A stretch of DNA of 64,000 nt from Dyadobacter sp. CY345 (GCF_021502725.1 NZ_JAKFFS010000006.1:248001-312000), one strand, 5' to 3'; positions 53,024-62,997 are shown, numbered from the stretch's first letter. Numbers and translations: made by a program. Notes: generated from the letters alone by a model not told the origin.

Positions 53024-54877
53024 ATGAGAGCCGTTTTTTTATTTGTGTTAATTTTAGTGACCTCATCTGCGTTCTGCCAGGTTGAAAAAATTAGAGAATT
53101 ACAACAAAAACTTGCTGTAACCAGTGACAGTACGTCATATATCGATCTGTTAAACAAAATTTCACTTCTTTTTTATGAACAAAATGCAGACAGCACGCTT
53201 CACTACGCCTTACGAGCGAGGGAGATTGCATCTGGATTGGAATACGAAAAGGGAACAGCAGATGCGAATAATAATCTCGGGATTGTTTTTGATATAAAAG
53301 GAAACAACCAACTCGCTTTAAGGTATTATAATGACGCCTATAACATGTATGTGTCACAGAAAGACTCGTCCAATATTGTGCAGACTTTAATGAATATTGC
53401 GATGGTTTATAACGTCGGCGGTAAGCATCAAAAAGCACTGGTAAACCTGGATCAGGCACTTTCGATGGGAAGCATGATTTCCCATGATTCAATCACAGCG
53501 ATCGTTATCTATAATTATATTTCAGGTTATCCGGAAAAATTTGATCACGAAAGAAAATCAAATCTTATCCGTAAAGCAGAAAAAATCTCAGCCAAATACC
53601 ATGACGTTCGGCTTGCAATTGCTATACAACAGCTGAGAGCGGATGATTTGATCGCGAACGGTCAACGCCAAAAAGGAGTTCTTCTACTGGACAGTACGCT
53701 TCAGATCGCGCTGCAAATGGAATTAAATTATCTCAGTATGGACATATTCATAGATCTGGCAGATGATTATCTCAAACAAAGTCCACAAAAATCAATTGAT
53801 CTTCTGCTTCAGGCACTTGAAATGGCAGAGGAGAAAAGTTACCGAACTTACGCCAAGGAAATCTGCAAAAAATTGTATGATATCTATCTGGAGAAAGGCG
53901 ACAAAGCTATCGCATTCATTTACAGTGGAAAGTTGCTCCGTCTTTATGAGCGGCAAGCTGAGATTGACAAATCTTCTGGTATAGATTATATTGAGTATGC
54001 TGTGAAAGATCAGGAGTTGGCATCGCAGAAATTTAAGGCTGACTACAATAGAAAATTATTTTGGCTCGCCGCTGCAATCTGTATACTCACCTTGTTGGGT
54101 ATCCTCTTCGTTTTACGAAATTCAAAATATATAAAAAAGACCAACCAGGTATTAACAACACAATTTCGCCAACTGGAATCGACAAGTGAAGCGCTGGAGA
54201 AAACCAATCAGGATTATGCCAAACTGATCAAAGTTGTGGCTCATGACTTACGAAATCCAATCGGCGCAATAAGTTCGCTGAGCTCGATGCTTCAAGAAGA
54301 GTCGCTCACAAAGGAAGAACAATCGCAGTTTATTGACCTGATACATGAATCGAGTAATAGCTGTATAAAACTGATCAGCGACTTATTGGAAACCGATTTT
54401 GACTTTAATGAAGCCGAACTTCAGAAAGAAGAAATCTACCTTCCGACTTTCCTCGAGCACACCATCGCGTTACTATCTTTCAGGGCTTCCGAGAAAAAAC
54501 AACAGCTGCTTTTGAAAGCGTATCCTCATATCAACATCACTGCGGACCGTGACAAGTTATTGCGGGTTTTGAATAATTTGATTGGCAACGCTATAAAATT
54601 TAGTCCAGAGCAAGGCATTATTCAGATCAGCGCCCGAAAAAATGACAAGGGAATCGAAATAGTTGTCAAGGACAATGGATTAGGAATCCCGAAAGAGTCA
54701 GCTGAGAAATTATTTGATCCGTTTACATCTTCCAAACGACAGGGGACGGCAGGTGAACGACCTTTCGGATTGGGACTCTATATTTCTAAACAAATCGTCG
54801 AGGCACATGACGGAAATTTACGTTTTGAAAGCGTAGAGGGAGAAGGTTCTACATTTGTTGTTTTCCTGCCATTTTAG
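53024..54877 (+). CDS. TPR-containing sensor histidine kinase
   Basis: A 617-aa membrane kinase. Signal peptide (1-19), a periplasmic TPR region (about 25-340; e.g. GTADANNNLGIVFDIKGNNQLALRYY, IVQTLMNIAMVYNVGGKHQKAL), one membrane helix (about 346-364), a coiled coil, then the kinase. The H-box is VVAHDLRNPIG (H407), the N-box NNLIGNAIKFS, G1 DNGLGIP (D550) and G2 FGLGLYIS. It is expected to sense a periplasmic cue through TPR contacts and pass phosphate to a response regulator not encoded next to it. Confidence 0.95.
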   Translation: MRAVFLFVLILVTSSAFCQVEKIRELQQKLAVTSDSTSYIDLLNKISLLFYEQNADSTLHYALRAREIASGLEYEKGTADANNNLGIVFDIKGNNQLALRYYNDAYNMYVSQKDSSNIVQTLMNIAMVYNVGGKHQKALVNLDQALSMGSMISHDSITAIVIYNYISGYPEKFDHERKSNLIRKAEKISAKYHDVRLAIAIQQLRADDLIANGQRQKGVLLLDSTLQIALQMELNYLSMDIFIDLADDYLKQSPQKSIDLLLQALEMAEEKSYRTYAKEICKKLYDIYLEKGDKAIAFIYSGKLLRLYERQAEIDKSSGIDYIEYAVKDQELASQKFKADYNRKLFWLAAAICILTLLGILFVLRNSKYIKKTNQVLTTQFRQLESTSEALEKTNQDYAKLIKVVAHDLRNPIGAISSLSSMLQEESLTKEEQSQFIDLIHESSNSCIKLISDLLETDFDFNEAELQKEEIYLPTFLEHTIALLSFRASEKKQQLLLKAYPHINITADRDKLLRVLNNLIGNAIKFSPEQGIIQISARKNDKGIEIVVKDNGLGIPKESAEKLFDPFTSSKRQGTAGERPFGLGLYISKQIVEAHDGNLRFESVEGEGSTFVVFLPF

Positions 54878-54959
54878 ACAATGTTTTTTTCACTAATCCG
54901 GAGATAAAATTCAAAGCACCTATCATTTTCGTGTTAGAGAGGAGATAATCTGTTGTCAT

Positions 54960-55004
54960 ATCATGTTAAAAAACCTGGCAACGAGCCAGGTTTTTTAACA
55001 TGAT
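54960..55004. terminator. Bidirectional hairpin terminator
   Basis: A perfect 20-bp stem (54960-54979 with 54985-55004) with A and T runs inside the stem, between the converging kinase and dioxygenase genes. Confidence 0.92.
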
Positions 55005-55009
55005 TTCAT

Positions 55010-55963
55010 TTAAACTTTACCCCGCAAAATCTTTACTAACAAGGAAAGAGGTTTGATTTTATTTTCGAAAAGAGTGTAAATGTTCTTCCCCGATTTGAAA
55101 GTACGCATCTTATTTCCGTTGTAATTCTGGACAACTTTTTCACCGGTAAGCATGTTTTCTAAGCCGTCTCGTAAGTAGAGTTCCCTGGTAACCATATTGG
55201 ATAACATGGGCGTATAATAATAACAATCTTTGAAAAAGTAGTGCGTTACCTGCGACCAGCGCGTTGTTCCTTCTTTGGTGACGGGCGATCCGCCATGAAT
55301 AATATTGGAAGACCAGATTAAAACATCTCCCTTTTTTGCCAAAAATTTCTTTTTTTCGAATTTATTAACGTTAACTATTTTTTCAATAAAGTTCTCGTAC
55401 TCGGCGTAGTCAGCATAAGTGGACGTTCTTGAATCCGTTTTAATTTGCGAAAAATCATATTCTGGTAAACGGTGCGAGCCTGGAAAGTAAAAAACAGGAC
55501 CCTTTTCGTCGCTGATATCTTCAAGCGCAACCCATACTCCGCACATATATCGGGCTGGCAATGAGCTAAAATGTATTGTATCTGAGTGTGCTCTTTGCTG
55601 CGATCCAAATTTAAAATTTAGCGTCTGAAAAGGAATAGGCTCGCGATCGTAAAAAAGCCGAAGCATTTCCAATATTTTCGGATGGCAAGCCAGCTCTTTC
55701 GAAGCTTCGGACTCTTTCCAAAAATCCTGGACTCTTCGATCATCACGTTGTGTTTTGATTGGAAAATCAGGATTAAAAGCCTTTTTATCAGCATCTTCCC
55801 GAGTGGCGTCTACTAGTGAATCCGGGAGGATACCTGAAATCACCACAAAGCCATTTTTCTGATAATCCCTGACGTATTGAAGTTGTTGTTCAGATAGGTT
55901 TTTTGTTTTTAAAATCTCTTCGAAAAAGGGGGATTCAATCCATGGCAAATTCGCATTAATCAT
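55010..55963 (-). CDS. Phytanoyl-CoA dioxygenase-family protein
   Basis: A 317-aa cytoplasmic Fe(II)/2-oxoglutarate oxygenase-like protein. The double-stranded beta-helix signature is present: the HxD iron pair at H126/D128 (RAHSDTIHF), YFPGSHRLPEYDF, distal iron His H223 (NIIHGGSP) and the 2-oxoglutarate Arg in TTRWSQVTHYF (R235). Family members hydroxylate small molecules, including lipids and secondary metabolites; several related proteins act on aminoacyl or cell-surface precursors. The substrate cannot be read from context. Confidence 0.9.
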   Translation of the reverse strand: MINANLPWIESPFFEEILKTKNLSEQQLQYVRDYQKNGFVVISGILPDSLVDATREDADKKAFNPDFPIKTQRDDRRVQDFWKESEASKELACHPKILEMLRLFYDREPIPFQTLNFKFGSQQRAHSDTIHFSSLPARYMCGVWVALEDISDEKGPVFYFPGSHRLPEYDFSQIKTDSRTSTYADYAEYENFIEKIVNVNKFEKKKFLAKKGDVLIWSSNIIHGGSPVTKEGTTRWSQVTHYFFKDCYYYTPMLSNMVTRELYLRDGLENMLTGEKVVQNYNGNKMRTFKSGKNIYTLFENKIKPLSLLVKILRGKV

Positions 55964-56130
55964 ACTTCAAGTTTTAAAGGGTTGTTTTTCATGACTACAA
56001 GAACTAATATTTCTGCTGTGACAAAAATACATTTATTCCATTATCAATTTTGAAAACAACGAACCCTAATTAATTAATTTTCTGATTTAAGTGAAATATT
56101 GTCACCGGCTGGACACCGATTCAATAAAAA

Positions 56131-56158
56131 AGCCGGTTTTGATTGCTCAAAACCGGCT
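56131..56158 (-). terminator. Terminator of the rimP-nusA-infB operon
   Basis: A perfect 12-bp stem with a 4-nt loop (56131-56142 with 56147-56158), followed on the minus strand by TTTTTTA, 22 bp after the infB stop. Confidence 0.94.
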
Positions 56159-56179
56159 CTGGTATTATATCTGGATAAC

Positions 56180-59100
56180 TTACAGCGATCTTTTTACTTC
56201 ACGAAGTTCAAAGCTTTCTATAATATCACCAACTTCTATATCATTAAAGTTCTTGATACTCAAACCACACTCATAACCATTACGAACTTCCTGAACATCG
56301 TCTTTGTAACGTTTCAGCGAGTCAATTTCTCCGGTTAGAAGTACAATACCGTCACGAACGATACGTATTTTGTTGCTACGTTTCACGAAACCATCCGTAA
56401 CATAACATCCCGCAATTGTACCAATACGGCTGATTTTGAATACCTCTCTGATTTCAATATTACCGGTAACAATTTCTTCAATTGTCGGAGCAAGCATACC
56501 GGTCATCGCATCCTTAATCTCATCAATAGCACTGTAAATTACAGAGTAGTGACGAATTTCAATCTGATCCTGTTCCGCCATTTTCTTAGCATTCGCAGAA
56601 GGACGAACCTGGAATCCAACGATAATTGCATCCGCTGCAATGGCAAGGTTAACATCCGATTCAGATATCTGACCAACCGCTTTGTGAATGATATTAACCT
56701 GAACCTCATTTGTTGAAAGTTGCAATAACGAATCTGAAAGTGCTTCAACAGATCCATCCACGTCACCTTTGATAATCAGGTTAAGTTCACGGAAACTACC
56801 GATCGCCTTACGACGGCCAATCTCTTCCAGTGTAATATGCTTACGTGTACGAATGGTTTGTTCACGTTGAATCTGCTCACGTTTCACAGCGATATCCCGT
56901 GCATCACGTTCGTTTTCAAATACGTTGAATCGATCACCTGCCTGCGGCGCTCCATTTAACCCAAGTAACTGAACTGGCATAGACGGCCCGGCAGTTTTCA
57001 GCTTGCGACCAAGATAATCGGTCATTGCTTTCACCTTACCAAAGTGCGCACCTGCCAGAACTACATCACCTACTTTAAGTGTTCCAGTTTCAACAAGGAT
57101 CGTTGTAACATATCCACGTCCTTTATCCAAAGATGCTTCAACTACGCTACCGATCGCACGACGATTTGGATTTGCTTTAAGTTCAAGCAATTCTGCTTCC
57201 AAAAGTACTTTTTCTAAAAGAAGATCAATACCCAAACCGGATTTGGATGAAATTTCCTGAGTCTGGTATTTACCACCCCATTCTTCAACCAATATATTCA
57301 TGTTGGCAAGTTCTTCACGAATTTTTTCCGTGTTGGCACCTGCTTTATCTACTTTACTAAATGCAAATACGATTGGTACACCTGCAACCTGTGAGTGATT
57401 AATCGCCTCACGTGTCTGTGGCATGATACTATCGTCCGCCGCAATTACGATAATTACAACGTCGGTAACTTTCGCTCCACGGGCACGCATCGCTGTAAAG
57501 GCTTCGTGACCCGGTGTATCAAGGAATGTAACCTGTTTGCCTGTTTTCGTTTTAACACTATATGCACCGATGTGCTGAGTAATACCACCGGCTTCACCAC
57601 TGGCAACGTTTTCAGAACGGATATAATCCAGAAGGGATGTTTTACCGTGATCGACGTGACCCATGATCGTAACGATCGGAGCTCTTTCGATAAGGCTTTC
57701 TTCTGTATCAACTTCTTCAACAACGTCGTTTTGAACTTCCTCTTCCGCTGAGATAAAGGCAACTTCAAATCCGAACTCATCGGCGATGAAAGTAATCGCT
57801 TCTGCGTCAAGACGCTGGTTAATTGAAACGAACATACCCATGCTCATACAAACCGAAATTACTTCCTGAACCGTAACTTCCATTAAAGAAGCCAGGTCGT
57901 TTGCAGATACAAATTCGGTTACGCGAAGTACTTTTGTTTCTTCCAATCCGTCTGCGTTTGGATCGTTCTGATCTGCACGGTCGCGGCGACGAAGTCCTTT
58001 TCCACGTGTGGCTGTGCGGCTGTTACCTCCACCCATTCTTGCCATTGTGGCCTTAATATTGTCAGAAACTTCTTTGTCAGAAACTTCTTCCCTTTTTCCG
58101 CCTCTTCTGTTATTTGTGCGGCCTTTATTAGCAGCAGATCCAGCTCCTCCACCTGCGTTACCCGTTCCAGTACTTCCGGCAGCAGGCGTAGTCCCCGTTG
58201 TTCCGGCGGCAGGTCTGTTGGTGTTCGTATTGGTAGTACTACTATTGGCAGTTCTCGGCGCGTTCGTATTGGGAGCGCTATTAGGAGTTCTTGACCTATT
58301 GTTATCCCTATTGTTATTGTCTCTGGTTCCAGGAGCGCTTGGTGTTGTCGTAGTACCAGTCGCTGGCGTATTTGCCGGAGCACCTGCAGTTGCTGGTCTA
58401 ACTTCATCACGAATTCGCTTACGCTTACGGCGACGTTTCTTGTCGGTTGCCGAATCGCTTGATGCAACAGGGTCCTTTTTCTTAGCCCTGTCAGAAGGCA
58501 GTTCAATTTTACCAATAACCCGAAGACCGCGAAGCTGCTCGCCGCGCGCTTCAATCAATTCAGAATCATTAGTTTCAGGTGTTGCCGGGCTGCTTTCAGT
58601 AGCCGTTTTGCTTTCAGCAACGGGAGGGATAGTTTCTTTTACGGGAGTTTCCACCGGGTTTGACTCTTCTTTTTGAGTTGGTGGCTTCACTTCGGCAACG
58701 GGTTGTACCGGGGCCACTGGTTCCGGTTTTTCAACTACTACCTCTTTTTCAGCAACTAGCTCTTTCTTTGGTTGTTCGATAATTATATCTTCAACAGGCG
58801 GTGTTACGACCGGCTGTGGTTCTGGCTTCACTTCCTGCTGAACTTTCACTGGCTCTGCTTCTTTTACCTCTGCTTTTGGCTCGGGTACGGCAACAGGAGC
58901 TGGTGGCGGTGTTTCAGCTTTAACTTCCTTAACAGGCTCTTCAACAACAGGTTCAGGTTTAGGGGGAGTTGGAGCGACCGACGGCTTTTTAGGGTCCAGA
59001 TCTATTCTTCCTACCACTTTTATACCCGGAAGTCTGTTTTCCAAAGCAGGCGCTGCTGGCTCTGCTTTTTCTTCCACCTGAGGTTTTTCTTCAATTGGTT

Positions 59101-59389
59101 TAGAAGGCGAATTGCGGAAATATAAAATTCCGTCAACATCACTTTTGTGTTTTTCTTCCTTCACTTCTGCAACTGGTTCCGAAGAAGTATTTCTTGGAGC
59201 CCACGAAGATTTAAGATCTTCTGATTTGAAGTCTTTCGCAAGAAAATCAATTTGATCCGAATTAATTTTGGTATTGGGGTTACTTTCCACCTTGTACCCT
59301 TTGGCAGACAGATGATCCACGATCGTAGTAATACCTACGTTCAGGATCCTTGCCACTTGGCTTAGGCGCATCATTTTATCTTCTGCCAT
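56180..59389 (-). CDS. infB: Translation initiation factor IF-2
   Basis: A 1069-aa GTPase that places fMet-tRNA on the ribosome. The N-terminal IF2_N domain (about 1-50: RLSQVARILNVGITTIVDHL) is followed by a very long low-complexity region (about 75-450): first Pro/Glu/Val-rich, then Asn/Thr/Gly/Ala-rich. A second IF2_N-like domain lies near 485-550. The G domain has GHVDHGKTSLLDYIR (G1), DTPGHEAFTAM (G3) and FSKVDKAG where G4 is normally NKxD. The C-terminal domains bind initiator tRNA. It is the last gene of the conserved rimP-nusA-infB operon. The Asn-to-Ser change at G4 is unusual but the rest is intact. Confidence 0.98.
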   Translation of the reverse strand: MAEDKMMRLSQVARILNVGITTIVDHLSAKGYKVESNPNTKINSDQIDFLAKDFKSEDLKSSWAPRNTSSEPVAEVKEEKHKSDVDGILYFRNSPSKPIEEKPQVEEKAEPAAPALENRLPGIKVVGRIDLDPKKPSVAPTPPKPEPVVEEPVKEVKAETPPPAPVAVPEPKAEVKEAEPVKVQQEVKPEPQPVVTPPVEDIIIEQPKKELVAEKEVVVEKPEPVAPVQPVAEVKPPTQKEESNPVETPVKETIPPVAESKTATESSPATPETNDSELIEARGEQLRGLRVIGKIELPSDRAKKKDPVASSDSATDKKRRRKRKRIRDEVRPATAGAPANTPATGTTTTPSAPGTRDNNNRDNNRSRTPNSAPNTNAPRTANSSTTNTNTNRPAAGTTGTTPAAGSTGTGNAGGGAGSAANKGRTNNRRGGKREEVSDKEVSDNIKATMARMGGGNSRTATRGKGLRRRDRADQNDPNADGLEETKVLRVTEFVSANDLASLMEVTVQEVISVCMSMGMFVSINQRLDAEAITFIADEFGFEVAFISAEEEVQNDVVEEVDTEESLIERAPIVTIMGHVDHGKTSLLDYIRSENVASGEAGGITQHIGAYSVKTKTGKQVTFLDTPGHEAFTAMRARGAKVTDVVIIVIAADDSIMPQTREAINHSQVAGVPIVFAFSKVDKAGANTEKIREELANMNILVEEWGGKYQTQEISSKSGLGIDLLLEKVLLEAELLELKANPNRRAIGSVVEASLDKGRGYVTTILVETGTLKVGDVVLAGAHFGKVKAMTDYLGRKLKTAGPSMPVQLLGLNGAPQAGDRFNVFENERDARDIAVKREQIQREQTIRTRKHITLEEIGRRKAIGSFRELNLIIKGDVDGSVEALSDSLLQLSTNEVQVNIIHKAVGQISESDVNLAIAADAIIVGFQVRPSANAKKMAEQDQIEIRHYSVIYSAIDEIKDAMTGMLAPTIEEIVTGNIEIREVFKISRIGTIAGCYVTDGFVKRSNKIRIVRDGIVLLTGEIDSLKRYKDDVQEVRNGYECGLSIKNFNDIEVGDIIESFELREVKRSL

Positions 59390-59467
59390 ATTAGCAATTT
59401 GTAGAAAAAAGTTTTTGCATCCGTGGAAATATAAACACTATGTCAATACCTCCACATATTCTTGTAA

Positions 59468-60709
59468 TTATTCAAACTCTTTGCGAAGGATATCCAGAAT
59501 ATCTTCAACGGTATTTTCTTCTAAATCTGTCCGTCGAACAAGTTCCTCTTTATTAAGCGCTAAAACACTTTTAGCGGTATCCAATCCTATTTTGTGCAAC
59601 TCACTGATCATCCACGCGTCGATTTCATCAGAGAATTCCGAAAGATCAACATCTTCATCATTCTGCTCTTCGATATCGCGGAACACATCAATTTCCATAC
59701 CAACCAGCTTTCCGGCCAGTTTAATATTCTGGCCACCTTTACCGATAGCCAAAGAAACCTGATCAGGTTTCAGGAACACTGATACGCGTTTTGCTTCGCG
59801 ATCAATCTGCATTGAACTTACTTTTGCAGGGCTTAAAGCACGGCTGATAAGCAGTTCCAGATTGTCCGTGTAATTGATCACGTCAATATTTTCATTACCT
59901 AATTCACGAACGATTGAATGGATTCTTGATCCTTTCATACCTACGCAAGCCCCAACCGGGTCAATGCGGTCATCGTATGACTCAACAGCTACTTTCGCAC
60001 GTTCACCTGGTTCACGAACCACTCTTCTCACCGAAATAATTCCATCATAAATTTCAGGAATTTCTACTTCAAAAAGGCGTTCAAGGAATACAGGAGATGT
60101 TCTCGATAATGTAATTCTTGGCGTTCCATTATTCATTTCCACTTTATGGATCACTGATTTAACAGATTCTCCTTTACGGAAACGGTCTTTTGAAATTTGC
60201 TCTGTACGCGGCAGCGAAAGTTCATTTCCCTCTCCATCCATGATGATCACTTCATGACGAAGGGTCTGATAAACCTCACCTGTAATCATCTCACCAACCT
60301 GATCCTTGTATTTTTCATACATGATCTCCTTTTCCATATCCTTGATTTTCTGGATCAGGGTCTGGCGGGCGGTCTGAACAAGTCTGCGACCAAACTCAAC
60401 AAGCTTAACTTCCTCTGCAACTTCTTCGCCGACTTCAAAGTCATTCTGAATCTTGCGGGCTTCTGCCAATGGAATTTTGTTGTAATCCCAGATGTCCTCC
60501 GAATTGTCATCGACAATCTCGCGGGTGCGCCACATTTCGAGGTCACCACTTTCCGGGTTAATGATTACATCAAAATTATCATCAGTCCCGTATTTTTTAC
60601 GAATCATTGTACGAAATACTTCTTCCAAAACGCTGATCATCGTTGGACGATCAATGTTTTTTGAGGTGGCAAACTCTGCGAATGACTCAATTAATATTCC
60701 GCTATCCAT
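59468..60709 (-). CDS. nusA: Transcription termination/antitermination factor NusA
   Basis: A 413-aa RNA-polymerase-binding factor that tunes pausing, termination and antitermination. The N-terminal domain (about 1-130) includes VFRTMIRKKYGTDDNFDV. The S1 domain follows (GEMITGEVYQTLRHEVII), then KH1/KH2 with VGACVGMKGSRIHSIVREL and VSLAIGKGGQNIKLAGKLV. The short C-terminal tail ends DLEENTVEDILDIL and carries no long acidic repeats. The gene lies between rimP (83-bp gap) and infB (78-bp gap), the standard bacterial order. Confidence 0.98.
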   Translation of the reverse strand: MDSGILIESFAEFATSKNIDRPTMISVLEEVFRTMIRKKYGTDDNFDVIINPESGDLEMWRTREIVDDNSEDIWDYNKIPLAEARKIQNDFEVGEEVAEEVKLVEFGRRLVQTARQTLIQKIKDMEKEIMYEKYKDQVGEMITGEVYQTLRHEVIIMDGEGNELSLPRTEQISKDRFRKGESVKSVIHKVEMNNGTPRITLSRTSPVFLERLFEVEIPEIYDGIISVRRVVREPGERAKVAVESYDDRIDPVGACVGMKGSRIHSIVRELGNENIDVINYTDNLELLISRALSPAKVSSMQIDREAKRVSVFLKPDQVSLAIGKGGQNIKLAGKLVGMEIDVFRDIEEQNDEDVDLSEFSDEIDAWMISELHKIGLDTAKSVLALNKEELVRRTDLEENTVEDILDILRKEFE

Positions 60710-60792
60710 TGTTATGCTTAAGAATATTTGCTGATACTAAGTTATACATAATATATAATTTCCTGCAAATCAGATCGAAATGATAATCTGAT

Positions 60793-61281
60793 CTATAAGT
60801 TTTTAAACGAGATTTCCACAAGTGCTTTCGAGACTTGATCCGTCGGGATCTCACGTTTCAGCGATGCTTCATCTACGGGCGTTTTCGATTTTTTCTTTGG
60901 CTCTGGCAACTGAAGTAAGATACTATCCTCTCTTGCCTCCATTAAAAGACCTGAAACTGACTCTCCTGTTTTCAAAGTTACCTTCAAATTTCTTCCCAGG
61001 TTTTTCAGGTATTGACGGAGCAGAACCAGTGGCTGGTCCAGGCCGGGAGAAGAAACTTCCAAGGTATATGGATCGGCAAAAACTTCCAGCTCTTCCAGTT
61101 GTTTTGCCAGTCTGCGGCTGATGGACGTACATTCCTGAATTGTAATTCCTTCGTCTTTATCGACGAGAATGGTTACTTTCTGACTTACCTTTGAAGCCTT
61201 TATCTGAATATCCACCAGAAAATAATTGCCTTCCTCCAAAAACGGAGTCAGCAAAACTTCCAAATGTTCTTTTATTGTCAT
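60793..61281 (-). CDS. rimP: Ribosome maturation factor RimP
   Basis: About 162 aa, needed for 30S subunit assembly. It shows the N-terminal alpha/beta domain (FLVDIQIKASKVSQKVTILVDKDEGITIQECTSISRRL; VFADPYTLEVSSPGLDQPL) and a C-terminal Sm-like barrel (LKTGESVSGLLMEAREDSILLQL). The signature SSPGLDQPL is diagnostic. The frame runs 15 codons further upstream (61326), but ATG 61281 (MTIKEHLEVLL) is the usual family start. First gene of the operon. Confidence 0.95.
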   Translation of the reverse strand: MTIKEHLEVLLTPFLEEGNYFLVDIQIKASKVSQKVTILVDKDEGITIQECTSISRRLAKQLEELEVFADPYTLEVSSPGLDQPLVLLRQYLKNLGRNLKVTLKTGESVSGLLMEAREDSILLQLPEPKKKSKTPVDEASLKREIPTDQVSKALVEISFKNL

Positions 61282-61437
61282 GTAAGATGTACTACAAATA
61301 AAAAAGGGGATTAAATACCCCCTCAATCAACCGATCAAACTCGAATTATTATGCAAATGTAAAACTTTTTTATCATTTGTACAAACTCTTGGAGAAGTGT
61401 TCTTTATTCAAAGTGTTCGTCTACTTTTGTAACAGGA

Positions 61438-62553
61438 TTGAAATCATATCGCATTGTGAAAGGATTTAAAGGTTTTTTTTGGTTTTTGTTTAAGTGTTTC
61501 GCCGCTTACTCTTTACTGGTGTATGCTTTAACGTATTGGGTCCCTACCCCGCACTGGGCTGCCGGTTTCCTGATGATGTCCCTCCCGGTGACGATAATCA
61601 TCAACATAATTTTTGTTTTTATTTTTTTACTGGTCGATTCGAAGAAATGCCTCGCACCTATTTTCCTGATCGTGCTCGGGAGCGTGTTCCTCCCGAGGAC
61701 TTACCAGTTTGGTAACGATTCAATAAAACCTATTGCGAAAAAATCGGCAGAAAAAACCTTCACGGTTATGAACTACAACGTTTATGGATTTTGGGTAACT
61801 CAGCGCCACGTCCGGGCTGATGATATCAAAACCGAACGTATGAAAGAGTGGATTATAAAACAGGATGCTGATATTCTTTGTATGCCCGAGTTTAATAATG
61901 AAAAACAGCTGCCAACCTACCGAACCGTCAAATACTTCAGGGAATCAGGCTACCCCTATTACAACCTGCTTGGTGAAGATATGAATGAAAAAAGCACATT
62001 CAAAAGCCTGGCCATTTTCTCTAAATTCCCCATTATCAAACACAAAGAAGAATCCTTTGAGCAACAAAATGGGCTTATGTATGTCGATGTTGTGATTCAG
62101 AAAGATACAGTAAGGGTCATTGGTGTGCATCTGTATTCCATGTCGCTCCAATTAAAAACCCTGGTAAGCCAGAAAGAATTTGACGGAGTGAAACGTGAAA
62201 CCCGATCGACGTTATCATCCATGAAGAGGGGATTTTCGGCACGTACCAATGAAGTCAGGATCCTGGAAAAGTGGATAAGAGAATCGCCTTACCCTATCAT
62301 CGTATGCGGCGATTTTAATGAAACTCCATACAGCTACTTTTACGGCCGGACAAGAGCTTTGCTCAAAAATGCTTTTGAAGAAAACGGTGAAGGTTTTGGA
62401 TTTACATATAACCGTATTCCCTGGTTTATCCGGATTGATAATCAATTTTATGATGACAAAGCACTGGATCTCCTGGATTTCAAAACATTGAAGGATATAA
62501 AGTATTCCGACCATAATCCAAGTTTCGGAACGTATTCAGTAAACCGTGATTAG
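61438..62553 (+). CDS. Membrane-anchored endonuclease/exonuclease/phosphatase-family protein
   Basis: About 371 aa with three N-terminal membrane helices (about 12-34, 42-66, 70-88) and a periplasmic/outer EEP domain. Catalytic patterns are FTVMNYNVYGFW, DILCMPEFNN (metal Glu), VCGDFNETPYS (Asp/Asn) and SDHNPSFGTY (His). Family members cut phosphodiester or phosphoester bonds in DNA, RNA, inositol phosphates or sphingolipids; the anchored form is common in Bacteroidota. No ATG precedes the first helix. The start is TTG 61438 or GTG 61456, both plausible in this phylum. Confidence 0.9.
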   Translation: MKSYRIVKGFKGFFWFLFKCFAAYSLLVYALTYWVPTPHWAAGFLMMSLPVTIIINIIFVFIFLLVDSKKCLAPIFLIVLGSVFLPRTYQFGNDSIKPIAKKSAEKTFTVMNYNVYGFWVTQRHVRADDIKTERMKEWIIKQDADILCMPEFNNEKQLPTYRTVKYFRESGYPYYNLLGEDMNEKSTFKSLAIFSKFPIIKHKEESFEQQNGLMYVDVVIQKDTVRVIGVHLYSMSLQLKTLVSQKEFDGVKRETRSTLSSMKRGFSARTNEVRILEKWIRESPYPIIVCGDFNETPYSYFYGRTRALLKNAFEENGEGFGFTYNRIPWFIRIDNQFYDDKALDLLDFKTLKDIKYSDHNPSFGTYSVNRD

Positions 62554-62563
62554 TTATAATCCG

Positions 62564-62624
62564 ATTCTATTAACAAGAAGCGGCGATACCCTTTGAGAGT
62601 ATCGCCGCTTTTTGTTAATAGAAT
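62564..62624. terminator. Bidirectional hairpin terminator
   Basis: A 26-bp stem with one G-T pair (62564-62589 with 62599-62624), between the converging EEP gene and DUF4907 gene. Confidence 0.93.
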
Positions 62625-62634
62625 TTCAATGATG

Positions 62635-62994
62635 TTAGTGATTGTATTGAATCCCAAGACTATCCAGCTCTTCTCTTGAAACAGAAGGCGGAAATATTCC
62701 TTTATTCAATTTTTTAACTACCAGTTCCCCTGTTTTAAGCGCTTCCTGCTTTGAATTAAACCCTGTATTGCCTGGCAAGCCGGGAATAATTTTCTGCTCG
62801 ATCACTGGCACAGTATCCTGAAAAATCCGGTAACCCCAGGTGCTGTCAAGTTGAATTGCAGACACCTTGTAATCGCGAAGACCTTCGCTGCTTGCGTTTT
62901 TCTTGTTCCCATCACAGGAAGAAAGAAAAGCTACGGCAGTGAAGGCCCACGTGCAGATCAGAGCAGATCTGAAAATATTTGACTTTATGACCAC
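62635..62994 (-). CDS. DUF4907 lipoprotein
   Basis: A 119-aa lipoprotein (lipobox LSSC, mature DGNKKN). The mature part carries WGYRIFQDTVPVIEQKIIPGLPGNTGF and KTGELVVKKLNKGIFPPSVSREELDSLGI, the pattern of DUF4907, a short family of unknown function. The start codon is GTG at 62994, three bases after the TAA of the kelch gene, so the two are translated from one mRNA. It probably works beside the kelch lipoprotein at the membrane (inference). Confidence 0.85.
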   Translation of the reverse strand: MVIKSNIFRSALICTWAFTAVAFLSSCDGNKKNASSEGLRDYKVSAIQLDSTWGYRIFQDTVPVIEQKIIPGLPGNTGFNSKQEALKTGELVVKKLNKGIFPPSVSREELDSLGIQYNH

Positions 62995-62997
62995 TTC

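Noticed and set aside
57919..58676. Long frames on both strands over the infB linker (211 and 222 aa)
   Set aside because: They arise from the Pro/Ala/Thr/Asn-rich repetitive codons of the IF-2 linker; their own proteins are low-complexity Leu/Val or Arg/Leu strings.
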